Assembly: GCA_900074885.1 (NCBI GenBank)
Contig: FJUW01000032.1
Location: 186,001-250,000 of the forward strand
Source of the DNA: Rhynchosporium graminicola
Lineage: Eukaryota; Ascomycota; Leotiomycetes; Helotiales; Ploettnerulaceae
Direction of reading: 5' to 3'
DNA: 64,000 nt
The translations under genes and the position numbers were made by a program. The notes under the pieces were generated by a model. That model was given only the letters and a program-made list of their open reading frames with translations. It was not told the origin of the DNA and did no database searches. Shown here in pieces: positions 33,625 through 43,511 of the stretch; positions within the stretch are counted from its first letter, which is position 1, and each line of letters opens with the position of its first letter.

Positions 33625-35222
33625 ATGGACTCTCCAATCGTCTCGCGGTTGTTTCGACAGCTCTTCACGCATCGGCCTTGCCAGTCCTTATTAGCACATC
33701 CTTCAGTGCCTTTGCGGATACAGAGTGGACGACATGGGCGACGGACACAGGTTAGATGTGTATCTGGAGGGGAGGGAACGGATCGCAATGAAAGTCATTG
33801 GCAGCAAAGGACCGATCTGTTTCCTGTAGACATGTCGGCGGAATATGAGAAATACCCAATGGTCACCGCAGACCAGCTGAAATTGCGGAGAGAACGGCCG
33901 AAGAGAGTGAAGATGCTTACGAGAGACTTTATAGAAGGTAATTTCTCTATTCACGGACATGATCAAAGCTTATATTTTTTGCAGACTCTCTATACAATCC
34001 CTCGTATGGCTACTTCTCAAAACAAGTAGTTATCTTTACGCCCGGTGAACCATTCAACTTTAATAACATTCAAGACGAGCCAGAATTCCACCGTTTGCTA
34101 GGACAGAGATACACCGAGTTCGAGGATAAATTGGACCTTAAAGAACCCAATGAGACGCGACAGCTATGGCATACACCCACCGAGCTATTTCGTCCGTACT
34201 ATGGAGAAGCTATAGCACGATACCTAGTCGCGAATTACAAACTCTCCCAATACCCATACCACGACCTGATCATCTACGAGATGGGTGCAGGAAATGGAAC
34301 TCTCATGCTCAATATCTTGGACTACATCCGCGAAGTAGAACCACAAGTCTACGACCGAACGAAATTCAAGATTATTGAAATCTCGTCCAATCTTGCGAAG
34401 CTGCAGCAGAACCAGCTGCTGCGGACGGCAGATTCGAGGGGTCATGCAAACAAGGTCGAGATTATCAACAAGTCAATATTCGACTGGGATCAAGTTGTAC
34501 CCTCGCCTTGTTATTTCCTCGCCATGGAAGTCTTCGACAATTTCGCACATGACTCGATTCGATACGATCCAGTAACAGAAGAGCCTCTCCAAGGAACAGT
34601 ACTCATCGATTCTAAAGGAGAATTCTACGAATTCTACGTTCCAAACATCGATCCCGTAGCTTCGCGCTTCCTTCGTGTACGGCACGCCGCAACTGGAGGA
34701 CGATATCCATTACCACTGCATCAAAGTAAGATATTACGAAAACTTCGTAATGTTGTGCCTTTCACGCCGAATTTGAGTGATCCGGAATATATCCCCACGA
34801 GGCTGATGCAGTTTTTCGATATCCTGGGAACGTATTTTCCGGGCCATCGGTTGGTGACAAGTGATTTTCATGATTTGCCGGACACGATCAAGGGGATCAA
34901 TGCGCCTGTTGTGCAGACGAGGTACAGGAGGAGGACAGTGCCTGTGACGACACCTCTGGTAAGCTCATCTCCTAATCTCACTGTTTTGACTTGCGAAGCC
35001 AACCTTTTCTAGGTACATCAAGGATATTTTGATATACTTTTCCCTACGGACTTCAATGTCATGGAAATGATGTATAGAGCTATCACGGGTAAGCTCACGC
35101 GTGTGCTCTCACACGAGGAGTTCTTAAGGCGCTGGGCGTATGTCGAGGAGACGGAGACGAAGAATGGAGAAAACCCACTTCTGACCTGGTATAAGAATGC
35201 TAGCGTTCTTACCACTGTATAG
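33625..35222 (+). CDS. Mitochondrial SAM-dependent methyltransferase, NDUFAF7/MidA family
   Basis: Three exons, 33625-33937, 33985-34958 and 35013-35222, give 498 residues. The start MDSPIVSRLFRQLFTHRPCQ looks like a mitochondrial presequence; an in-frame ATG at 33559 would add 22 residues. The core has LTRDFIEDSLYNPSYGYFSK, ELFRPYYGEAIARYL, the SAM-binding motif YEMGAGNGTLMLNILDYI, FKIIEISSNLAKLQ and FLAMEVFDNFAHD. The C-terminal part LVTSDFHDLPDTI continues into HQGYFDILFPTDF across the second intron. Family knowledge: animal NDUFAF7 methylates an arginine of a complex I subunit during assembly. A like role in this fungus is inferred; fungal complex I makes it reasonable. Confidence 0.88.
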
Positions 35223-36058
35223 ATGAATACACGACATAACAAGACTCTATAGTATTTGTTCCCTCTGTTGACTTTTGCACTCATGATACCGGGTTTCTCT
35301 TCCTTATCAGTATTCGCAGAGCATCCAAGTCCCTGATGCCTCCAGCACGCCAAGTGCACATAGGGCCACTTCTATTTCTTTTTATTTGAAGACGAAAAGC
35401 TCGAATTTGGAAGCAAAGCGACGAGGCTGGGTAGTCGATCCATCAGATGACAGGATCCGTCCAAACTAGGTCCCCGAGCCTCATCCTTGGTCTGCGGCTC
35501 GGAACGAGACTATTTTGGAGTTCCGCTGCTGACAGCAGGGCTGAGGCGGGCTTTAGGCTTGAGCCACATCTAGTCACAATCGATCCAATCGATCCACATG
35601 GATAGGAACTAATGTTTAACTAGTGGTATGTCGTGCGGACATTTCATGCTTCATTAAGCGCCCTGAAGCAATTACACAGTCGCCGCACGCCGTTTACCTT
35701 TCTCCTTTCCAGGTCGCGGAAGTCTGTTGCTGCTAACTCATTGTTTGCTTTTCGTGCCTTGGTTTAGGTTCATGCTGTACTCAACCAGGATGTGGCGCTC
35801 ACGCCTTGAAGAGATGTGCTTGGAGCCAGGAGTCGCAAAGTCATAAATGTAGTGCAGATCATTTTTTCGAGAATCTGCCTATCAGGATCACGACACTTTA
35901 TACCTAGCAAGCCATCTGCGCCTCCTTGGTCGAGATTGGTTCTGCAAAGAGATTGCTGCGCCGCATGTATCTCTTTTATTACACAACTGTCACCCCAAGT
36001 CCTTCTCCTCGACAGTTTCTCTTCTAAACTTCTGTACCGTCAACTCTCGAGTGACACA
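35223..36058. other. Intergenic region upstream of a membrane protein gene
   Basis: Likely promoter and 5' leader of the gene starting at 36059. The coding frame stays open back to an ATG at 35816, but that 81-residue extension is hydrophobic/basic patchwork without a recognisable signal peptide and is probably leader sequence. Confidence 0.45.
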
Positions 36059-37031
36059 ATGGCAAATCTTGCTAGCGATCACTGGCACCGGATCTATCAA
36101 GGAGGAAATGAAGGAGGCCAATCTCTCACAGGAACCGAACTCTTCAATAATAGCGTAAGCGGCGCTGTCTTCTTCGCAACCACGAACACAACTGGAAACA
36201 CTCCAAACCCCGCGCAGCTATGGCAAATAGTCCCCTACAACTCCACCTATTATGTATTACGGACCAAGCATTCGGGGCCTCTTGGTTACCTATCCACTAT
36301 CTACGCCCCACTAGAAGGTACCCCTGGGAGAACAGTACCTCGGATGGCAAATGCGAGCACTGTCCTCGACGATTCGATATTTTGGCAGATAGAGCCGTGG
36401 GGAGACGGTACGTGGTACTTGCAGAATGCTCAAAACGGTTCAGCGTGGCATTTACAGCAGAAACCGAACTCGTTGATGGCTATGAGTTCGAATATTACGA
36501 CGACTCCGCCGCGCAATGGACAGCGGTTTTCGTTTAAGCAGTTGCAGCCGATCCAGAACGCGAGTTTCTCGACAGTGATTGTAGGTACTAAGTATGCAAA
36601 GTATCTGGGCACTTTGCTAATCATTCAGATAGACTCCTGCTGGAACAGAAACTGCCTCCCCTTCAACCGCAACTCTAGCCGCGACAGGAAGCCCTTCCGC
36701 GTCCTCATCTCCTGGCAATACAGGTGGCTTATCAACCGGCGCAAAAGCAGGAATCGGTGCAGGTGTCGGTATAGGAGCACTCATCCTTCTCCTTATCCTA
36801 GGATTCGTCCTTTTGAGAAGGAGGAAACGAGCACAGAAGTCGATATCGCAGCCTGAACCCGCATATGAAGCAGTCGGCCAGTCTAATTATTACGACACGG
36901 AAGGTAAGCCAGTGAAAGTTACACCAATCGAACAAATTAGGCATGCAGAGTTGGACTCCAGGGAGCCTCAACCCCCGGAGCTAAGTGCGCATCGAGATCC
37001 TGCTGAGCTGCCTGCTTGGAATGATCGGTGA
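36059..37031 (+). CDS. Single-pass membrane protein with lectin-like N-terminal domain
   Basis: Two exons, 36059-36580 and 36633-37031, give 306 residues. Residues 1-165 show a repeating pattern typical of a beta-trefoil-like domain: DHWHRIYQG, QLWQIVPYNSTYYVLRTKHS, SIFWQIEPWGDGTWYLQNAQ and GSAWHLQQKPNSLMAM. A Ser/Thr/Pro stalk and a Gly-rich transmembrane helix near residues 208-232 (GIGAGVGIGALILLLILGFVLL) follow, then RRRKRAQK. No cleavable signal peptide precedes the N-terminal domain, so an N-out orientation through the internal helix is inferred. The function is unknown; the layout recurs in fungal proteins of this kind as far as I recall, which was not checked. Confidence 0.7.
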
Positions 37032-37778
37032 AGGATTTACGACGTTGAGAAATATAAGAATGAAGAAACCAGTTGTCAGCAGCGGATATAGAGATGATAT
37101 CAGGTCAAACTGGGAATGGAAGGGATTTATGTAGTCTGTCCAAACACGAGGTTATACGGCTACCCAAAGGCTACCTCCGAAATTGCAAGTGATAGGAAGA
37201 AATGCTGCCCATCAGCGATCCAAGTTGAGTCCGAGGCTAGAGTCGAATATGACGTTGTGGAGCTTCATGTAGATAGTTTACAGTTTTGTGGGGAGCAAGC
37301 GAGATTTGTATTTACTTCTGGCATAACCGAGTTCGGAGGCTACCATTTAGGGTGGTATACTAGCAACATGTTAATCACTCTTCGCCTTCGCAAAATATCA
37401 GCAACAGATAACTAAATCCAATATTATTAGCTTGTAATCTGATAAAGCCTTTTTGTTGACAGTTTGAAGTCAAGTTTTGTGAAATGAGATAGAGTTCAGA
37501 ACGGAAGTGCGGAACCTAGATATGGGCACTGGTCACGTGAATCAGAAAATACATTCTAAGGTTTCTCGCATCTACCAAGTTCCGACAGAGGAAATAACTG
37601 GTATTCCAAGGAAATTCACTTTGTCAAATATTGCTTAAATTCAAGGAGTTCTCGCGCCAATACTATCCCAAGGAAACCCCGCTAGGGATCTGACAGTCAG
37701 CTGTCAAGTTCTCGCTTCGTTCAAACCAAACATCCAAGCATTACAAGACAACCTCTATAGCCCATCTCCTACCTCGAG
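37032..37778. other. Intergenic region before the Thg1 gene
   Basis: A plus frame at 37116-37415 (about 99 codons) has no motif and ordinary intergenic composition, so it is not called. The right part is the Thg1 promoter. Confidence 0.45.
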
Positions 37779-39011
37779 ATGGCGAATTCAAAGTGAGACA
37801 TTCCACTCTGAACTGAAGCCATTTACTAACACAAGTTGTTCAAGGTACGAATACGTGAAGAACTTCGAGCAACCAGACCTTCTGATCCCAAACACATGGA
37901 TTGTCGTTCGTATCGACGGACGAGGTTTCCACAAGTAAGGACTGCCCCTCTCACCCATCACAAGAAAATAGCTTATCAGGAGGCAGGTTCTCAAATAAAT
38001 ATGCGTTCGAGAAACCCAATGATCGTCGAGCTTTGGATCTCATGAACGCAGCGGCTATGGCGGTAATGAATGAATTGCCTGATATTGTGATTGCGTATGG
38101 GATCAGCGATGAATACAGGTATATGCCCTCTAACCAGGATTATTTGCATGGGTTCGATCGTCTGATATCTTTACAGCTTTGTATTCCATAAGACATGCGC
38201 GCTATTTGAGAGGCGGTCAAGGTATGACTGCTCATGTTCGTGCTTTCTGATCTGAAAATGCTAAGCTTCAAAAGCAAGCTGGTTACAACGATAGTCTCGA
38301 CATTCACAGCATACTATGTCCATCTTTGGTCTACTCATTTCCCAGACTTACCTCTCACGGCCCCTTTACCTAGTTTTGACGGTAGAGCTGTGCAGTATCC
38401 TAGTGTGCACAACCTGAGGGATTACATGAGTTGGAGGCAGGTGGATTGTATGTAGCTTCCCCGACAAAATTGAGATGGATCTGACTAGGAAAGCCCACAT
38501 CAATAACCTCTATAACACGACCTTCTGGGCGCTCATCCAATTAGGTGGATTCGATGCCAAGAGTGCAGAGAAGGAATTAGCTGTGAGTCTTGCATCAAAT
38601 TAAAGAGACGTCATGCTAATTCAACGAAGGGATCACTATCAGCAGGCAAGAATGAGATCTTGTTTTCAAGGTTCAAGATCAATTATAATAACGAGCCTGA
38701 GATCTACAAGAAAGGAAGCGTGGTATTTCGAGACGTATGTCTTCCGACGCATCCTCTCAAATACAGTGCCTAATCTCAAAATCTAGTACGAAATGGTTGA
38801 GCCAGGAACAGCTTTAGAAATCCTGGATGAAGATTCAGCCAAGACAGTAGAGGGAATAGCTCTTTCTAAGACCCAAGAAGAAAAGGATAAAAAGAGAAGA
38901 GCGAAAGCCAGAATCACGATTCAGCACGTAGATATCATCAAGGATGAGTTTTGGGAGAGACGGCCTTGGTTGTTGTCGAACAAGCCTGGAAAGATACCTA
39001 AGGAGCCATGA
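37779..39011 (+). CDS. thg1: tRNA(His) guanylyltransferase Thg1
   Basis: Eight exons: 37779-37792, 37845-37934, 37987-38118, 38177-38221, 38275-38447, 38494-38582, 38630-38734 and 38787-39011. They total 873 nt and give 290 residues. It begins [16 protein letters not shown]. Catalytic metal ligands are visible as Asp29 in [12 protein letters not shown] and Asp76 in YGISDEYSFVF. The motifs [33 protein letters not shown] and [10 protein letters not shown] follow. Known role: adds the G-1 nucleotide to the 5' end of tRNA-His in a 3'-to-5' direction, which is essential for histidylation. The first exon is only 14 nt. One junction yields Asp-Ser-His where I recall the family having Asp-Cys-His. 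Confidence 0.93.
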
Positions 39012-39094
39012 TTCAGAAATACAGCTCTATCATCGCTAGATGGTTATATCCATCTAATACTCCAAGACGCCGCGCTGATGTGAAAATGTCGGAA

Positions 39095-39955
39095 TCAGTC
39101 TTTCATACGCTTCTTCTTCTTGGACTTCTCTGTCGAATCTTCAGAAGAATCTTGCTTCTCTCCTGCCTCCTTTGCAAGCTTCTTTAAGCGTCTGCGTTCT
39201 TTCCGTTCCTCCTTGGTTTCCGGTATTGACGCATCCTTCATTTCCACGTCTTCTTTCGGCTCTTCGTCAAGTTTCGTCGGTTTTTTCCGTAGTTCCCGCT
39301 CTGCAGCTCTCCTTGCCTTGCGCTCTCCTTTCGTTTCGATCTTGACAGGCGTAGATCCGACAGGAACCTCCACAATCTCAACCTCCTGCTCACGTCTAGC
39401 CCGTTCCGCAGCCCTCCTAGTTTTTCGCTCCTCTTTCGTCTCCGTTTCCACGGGCCTCAACTCTCGCATAACCAATTCTACCCTCTCATTCTTCAAAGCC
39501 TTCTTCGCTGCTCTTCTCTCGCTTCTCTCCTCTTTACTCTCCTCCCCCCTCTTCCTCTTCTTATCCCCACCACTCTCCTTTCCAGACTCACTACTCTCCT
39601 CCTCTTTCTTCTCAATCGTACCACCCAAGCCCTCCCCCCTCACAAAACTCGCATACAACCCCCCTTTACTCCCCACCCACTTCGCGCCCGCCTTCTGCAC
39701 CATATCCAAACCGCCACTCGTAACAGTCTGCACGACCTGTCCTTCCTTCGACGTATCCAGACCCTTTAACGAGCTATCAAAAGCATTCATCCACCACATA
39801 TCGCTCGTCCGGTGCTGTTTCTTGCCGATGCCCAGATTATCAACTTTCTTCGAGACGAGGAGGGGTCGTGAGAGCCCGATTGTGTTGCTTGTTGGGTGCA
39901 GAGAGTTGCCAGTTCCACGCCATCCTTGGGATGTGAGGAGCGCGTGGGCATCCAT
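39095..39955 (-). CDS. tma23: Tma23-type G-patch nucleolar protein
   Basis: A single exon of 286 residues. The N-terminal G-patch-like region reads MDAHALLTSQGWRGTGNSL, then RPLLVSKKVDNLGIGKKQ and WWMNAFDSSLKGLD, the arrangement of yeast Tma23. The C-terminal half is Lys/Glu-rich and contains four repeats of a K-E-E-R-x-x-RRAA-type unit. It ends in KKKKRMKD, a likely nucleolar localisation signal. Family knowledge: Tma23 associates with ribosomes and supports small-subunit biogenesis in the nucleolus. The gene is convergent with thg1, with only 83 bp between stop codons. Confidence 0.82.
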   Translation of the reverse strand: MDAHALLTSQGWRGTGNSLHPTSNTIGLSRPLLVSKKVDNLGIGKKQHRTSDMWWMNAFDSSLKGLDTSKEGQVVQTVTSGGLDMVQKAGAKWVGSKGGLYASFVRGEGLGGTIEKKEEESSESGKESGGDKKRKRGEESKEERSERRAAKKALKNERVELVMRELRPVETETKEERKTRRAAERARREQEVEIVEVPVGSTPVKIETKGERKARRAAERELRKKPTKLDEEPKEDVEMKDASIPETKEERKERRRLKKLAKEAGEKQDSSEDSTEKSKKKKRMKD

Positions 39956-40585
39956 TTTGTGGAGTTGTAGGGACAGTTTGGGCGCAGAGGACTTTGTGGA
40001 GTGATGAAGACTATTTTCCTTATCGTGAAGCCAAAACTTTGAGGATCCTACTATCTTAGCGTCCTGGGTTCTGCCTGGCTCGGTGGCTTATGTAAGCCAG
40101 ATTCTGACCACACCTATTCATGCTCGCCGATATTATCTAGAAGAATGGTGTAAGTTCGAAGTATCCAGCTGAGCGCAAGGATCGTTTCGGCTCTCTGATA
40201 GAACTATTCGGTCTGAAAAGTCTAATTAGCAGGCTTTTCCAACAGGCAAGTGCCCTGGCTCTGCGAGCAAATTGAGGCTTCAAGCATTCCCCAAGTCATG
40301 TGTTCAGGTCTTGGAGGCAAAGATATTGATAAGTAATTAAGTGTTGTCATTTCTAACCGTTGACCTACGGCACTCCATGTTTCATTACCTCTAAAGCTAT
40401 TCTGCAAGGCAGTTGAGCAACTTGAGCCCATGTCTTGCAAATTTCGTTACGGAGTGTCGTTGTCATTATTCTCGGGTTGGTTTTGGAGTCACATCTGTCA
40501 ATTTTTCTTTGAAATTCAGAGCCCGAGGAAAAAAAGGATTCATTGTAAAGTTCAGATGTAATCCATCGACTTGCTTTCAGCTTTC
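39956..40585. other. Intergenic region upstream of tma23
   Basis: It should contain the tma23 promoter. No coding frame with recognisable content was found on either strand. Confidence 0.45.
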
Positions 40586-40985
40586 TCTCATCATACGCGT
40601 GCTGAACTCTCCAGATGCCCCAAGAACAAATCTCCCCTGCCATTCTCACCTCGCTCACTGCCGAACTCCCAAAACTCTCTCGCAAATGCTGCCTTCAGAC
40701 CTGATTTCTCGTCTTGCATATGTATGAACTCCCCGAACACCGCAGAAACAAGCTCAATCCTTCCATCCTCTCGTCTTGCGCGTCCTGAACTCCCCGAAAA
40801 CTCCCAGGTTTCCTTCGCAAATGCTGCTTTTCCGATCCGATCCGATTTCTCATCATGCGTATGTCCGAACTCCCCAAATGCCGCAGAGCAAAGACGAATC
40901 CTTCCATTCTCTCATCATGCGTGTGTCGAACTCCCAAAAACTCTCACTTCTTTCTTCCCCGGATGTCAGCTTTCGAATGTGACCC
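40586..40985. repeat. Diverged two-part (A/B) tandem repeat, about six units
   Basis: Six units start near 40586, 40647, 40710, 40771, 40849 and 40910 with the common core tctcatcatgcgtgt..gaactccc. Odd units continue with ccagatgcccc/ccgcagarcaaa-type sequence. Even units continue with aaaactc and then cgcaaatgctgc (in the second and fourth). So A and B units alternate, with a spacing of about 60-78 bp per unit. The array abuts the stop codon of the next minus-strand gene, so it probably lies in its 3' untranslated region. Several frames stay open through it on both strands, but they are repeat artefacts. Confidence 0.65.
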
Positions 40986-40986
40986 C

Positions 40987-41844
40987 TCAAGCATTGTTTG
41001 GCTCCTCCTGTCCGTTCAGTGCCTTCAGCAAGTTTCTGACCTCCTTCACATTGACGCGCAGAATCCGGTAGCCGACTAGTTGGAATTGGAAGATTGCCTC
41101 GAGTCCGAAGCAGATCTGTTCGATGCCGTAGTGGAATTTGCCGAGGTGTTCAATCATCTTGACTCTGACCTGTTTCGCCAGCTTCTTGCCCCATTTGATG
41201 ACACCTAGAAGACCTGCTGTCATGCTCTCGAGGACTCTGAGGGTCTGTCAAACGAGTCAGACATTATTGAATATCAACAAACACCTGGACAAAGGAAGAC
41301 CCACATTGACAAGAGCAGCTTGGACACGGAACACCTCCAGATCCCTGAAATGCTCGGACAGTCTGGTTGCTTTCGCAACCTCATCAACCTTCTCCGCCAA
41401 CTCCTCCAGCCCGACAACAAACTCTGGTCTCCGGTGCAGCATCGCCTGGCGAATGTTGCACATTATGCCCTGCTTAGAGTCCTTTTGAATGGCCGAGAGG
41501 ACTTTCTCGCCAAGGACTGTGATCTCTGAGAGATCTCTCATGCCGTCTCCCGACCTGCCCTCCGAGAAGGCGTTCATCGGTACTGCTGCTGCTGCTGCTG
41601 CTGGAGGAGGGGGAGGTGGAGGGGGGGGAGGACGAGGAGCCGCTGCTGCTGCTGCTGCTGGAGGTGGTGGTNTCGGGGCGGGGGCGGGGGCGGGAGCCGG
41701 GGCGCGGACGGGACTTGGTGGTGAGGAGGGGGAGGGAGAGTTGTTGAAGTAGGAGGAGGGGCGAGAGAGGGAGATGTAGTTGGGGAGGGGGCCGAGGGGG
41801 AAATCGGATGGTGCGGCGGCGTCTGTCGAGTTAATTCTCGACAT
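40987..41844 (-). CDS. Hypothetical Pro/Ala-rich N-terminus, helical C-terminus
   Basis: Two exons, 41844-41305 and 41244-40987, join in phase 0 to 265 residues. Residues about 30-90 are low complexity with alternating blocks of poly-Pro and poly-Ala. The assembly has an undetermined base (N) at 41672 inside this block, so the exact protein here is unknown. The C-terminal 170 residues look like a folded helical domain: SEITVLGEKVLSAIQKDSKQ, VVGLEELAEKVDEVAKATR, FRVQAALVNTLRVLESMTAG and IKWGKKLAKQVRVKMIEHLG. I do not recognise the family. The splice join falls in a continuous amphipathic helix pattern, which supports the model. Confidence 0.62.
41581..41740. repeat. GC-rich GCT/GGA low-complexity block with an N
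   Basis: On the plus strand two runs of gctgctgct alternate with G-rich runs (ggagggggaggtggagggg and ggaggtggtgg). The second G-rich run includes an N at 41672. This duplicated arrangement encodes the Pro/Ala blocks of the overlapping gene and is a probable sequencing or assembly weak point. Confidence 0.8.
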
Positions 41845-43511
41845 TGTTGCTCGAATTTTTGGAAGGGAAGGGAAGACGCAGCCGAGATATATACTCGAAG
41901 CGTGTTTACGGCAACCTGATTTTCGAGCGTGCGTGGGCGGTAGAGCTCGCTTAGCTTCTTGCGTTATTGTTTTGCAGTTCAGGTTCGAGTTCTGAAGTCG
42001 CAGAGTTCACTTTTCAAGTCTGGCTAAGATGACATTTAGACCTCTTTTTATTTTTTCGTTATAGGAATACTATCTTATATAGTTATATCTAGATTTTAGA
42101 TTGAAAATAATCGTTAAGTACGTCTTATACAAAGAGATATTATAGAGAAGATCGTTCAAGTATCTCTACTACGATCTGAAGATATACTAAGGTTCTAGAT
42201 ATATATAATTGATCGCTAGACCTAGCCTTCGAATACCTAGATACGTAGCATGGCTATGTTTAACTGCGACAGGAGGCATATACTTAACAGATCACAAAGT
42301 AAATAAAGACACTAACCGTTAACCTTTATTCACAGACCAAATATCATATATCCTTTCACGGTCCTGCTAAAAGCAAGTAATCAACCTATCTAATATCTTA
42401 CTGTAGGGATTCAAAAACAATACCAGGCAGTCTTCAGACAGATTCCTAGCTTACTTATTTCCTCGCAAGCTTATCGCACTCTTTCTCTCGCCCTATCTCA
42501 GCTTCCCAAGAATAAGCACGTATTCATTCATTCCCTCACCCATCAACCTTCAACCCCTAGCCAGCTACTCTCTACTCTCTACTCTCTACTCCCTCCATCT
42601 CCCCCCTTCCTCCTTCCTTCTTCCCACAAACAAACAAACAAATAGATAAACACACAACAACCACACCCCATCTCCCTTCCTACACGTTCTAAGCCCCCCC
42701 TCCCCTCCCCCAACCCCCTCCAGAAAAGAAAAAAAGCCATGTTCTTCAACCCGTTGCGACGACAGACGCAAAAGAAGGTTCAGAGAGTACAGGATTTCAC
42801 AACCGCGTTCACTTCCAAAGAAAGACAAAAAAAGGGCCGCCTACTAGAAGCTTCTACAGTTAGTTGTATGTAACGTCAGGTTCTCACGTCAGGCATGAGA
42901 ACCTGGCGCTAGTCTCGCTTGACTCTCTTTCTAGCTTTATTTGCTCATTCACCCTGCACCCTTCAGCCTCAGCATCTTCAGCCTTGGTATACACATCTTA
43001 CAACGTCGCTTCCATCATCATTCACCTTGCAAGAAAATAATGATAAGAAAAATCTGAGAGCAGTGATCCCATAGAAATCGCGTGAACACACGCACCCTCC
43101 TCGTTATCCAGCACGAACTCTCTATATATATGTGCCGTAGGGCAGTGACGCGTACCTACTAGCTTATATTTGTATGTAAAAAAGATCGTTGACTGCGGTA
43201 TTTGATGATAGAGCGCGCCAGCCCTTAAAGGCATGATTAATTCACGAGGCTTACATTCTTTCAAAAGAAGGAAAGACTGTATGAACAACTGACTTGACTA
43301 CCTACACATAAATAGAAAAAAAGGGTATCCTCATCGCGCTATTGAAGTTCGTCCACGCCATTAAAATCTCATCGTGGCCATATTATCCTACCCGCCTTCA
43401 TCTCCGTCTTCCACTATCCATCGATCGTCAATATATCATTTCTTCAGAAGGTTGAGCACTTGCGTCATTGAAACCGAATCCCCGTCTATACAATCCTCCA
43501 AACCTCCCACT
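41845..43511. other. Intergenic region with AT-rich island and pyrimidine tracts
   Basis: It contains the promoter of the Pro/Ala gene and the 3' flank of the PhoD-like gene. An AT-rich island (about 42030-42330) is listed separately. A microsatellite-like ctctactctctactctctactc lies at about 42568-42592, followed by C-rich tracts to about 42720. No gene was recognised. Confidence 0.5.
42030..42330. other. AT-rich, TpA-rich island (possible decayed repeat)
   Basis: Composition changes sharply from the GC-balanced flanks: runs such as cttatatagttatatctaga and atatatataatt dominate, with many TA steps. In Pezizomycotina such islands often mark old repeats mutated by RIP (C-to-T at CpA). No transposon ORF or terminal repeat remains visible. 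Confidence 0.45.

Noticed and set aside
35816..36058. N-terminal extension of the lectin-like membrane protein
   Set aside because: In frame, but composition is unlike the downstream protein and gives no signal peptide; the ATG at 36059 is preferred.
39120..40004. Long plus-strand Ser/Phe/Leu-rich frame opposite tma23
   Set aside because: It is the antisense of a Lys/Glu-rich coding region, which naturally lacks stops; the minus strand has the Tma23 family motifs.
40571..41071. 166-codon plus-strand frame across the A/B repeat
   Set aside because: It owes its openness to the repeat, and its protein is a repeating Pro/Asn/Ser pattern with no independent support.
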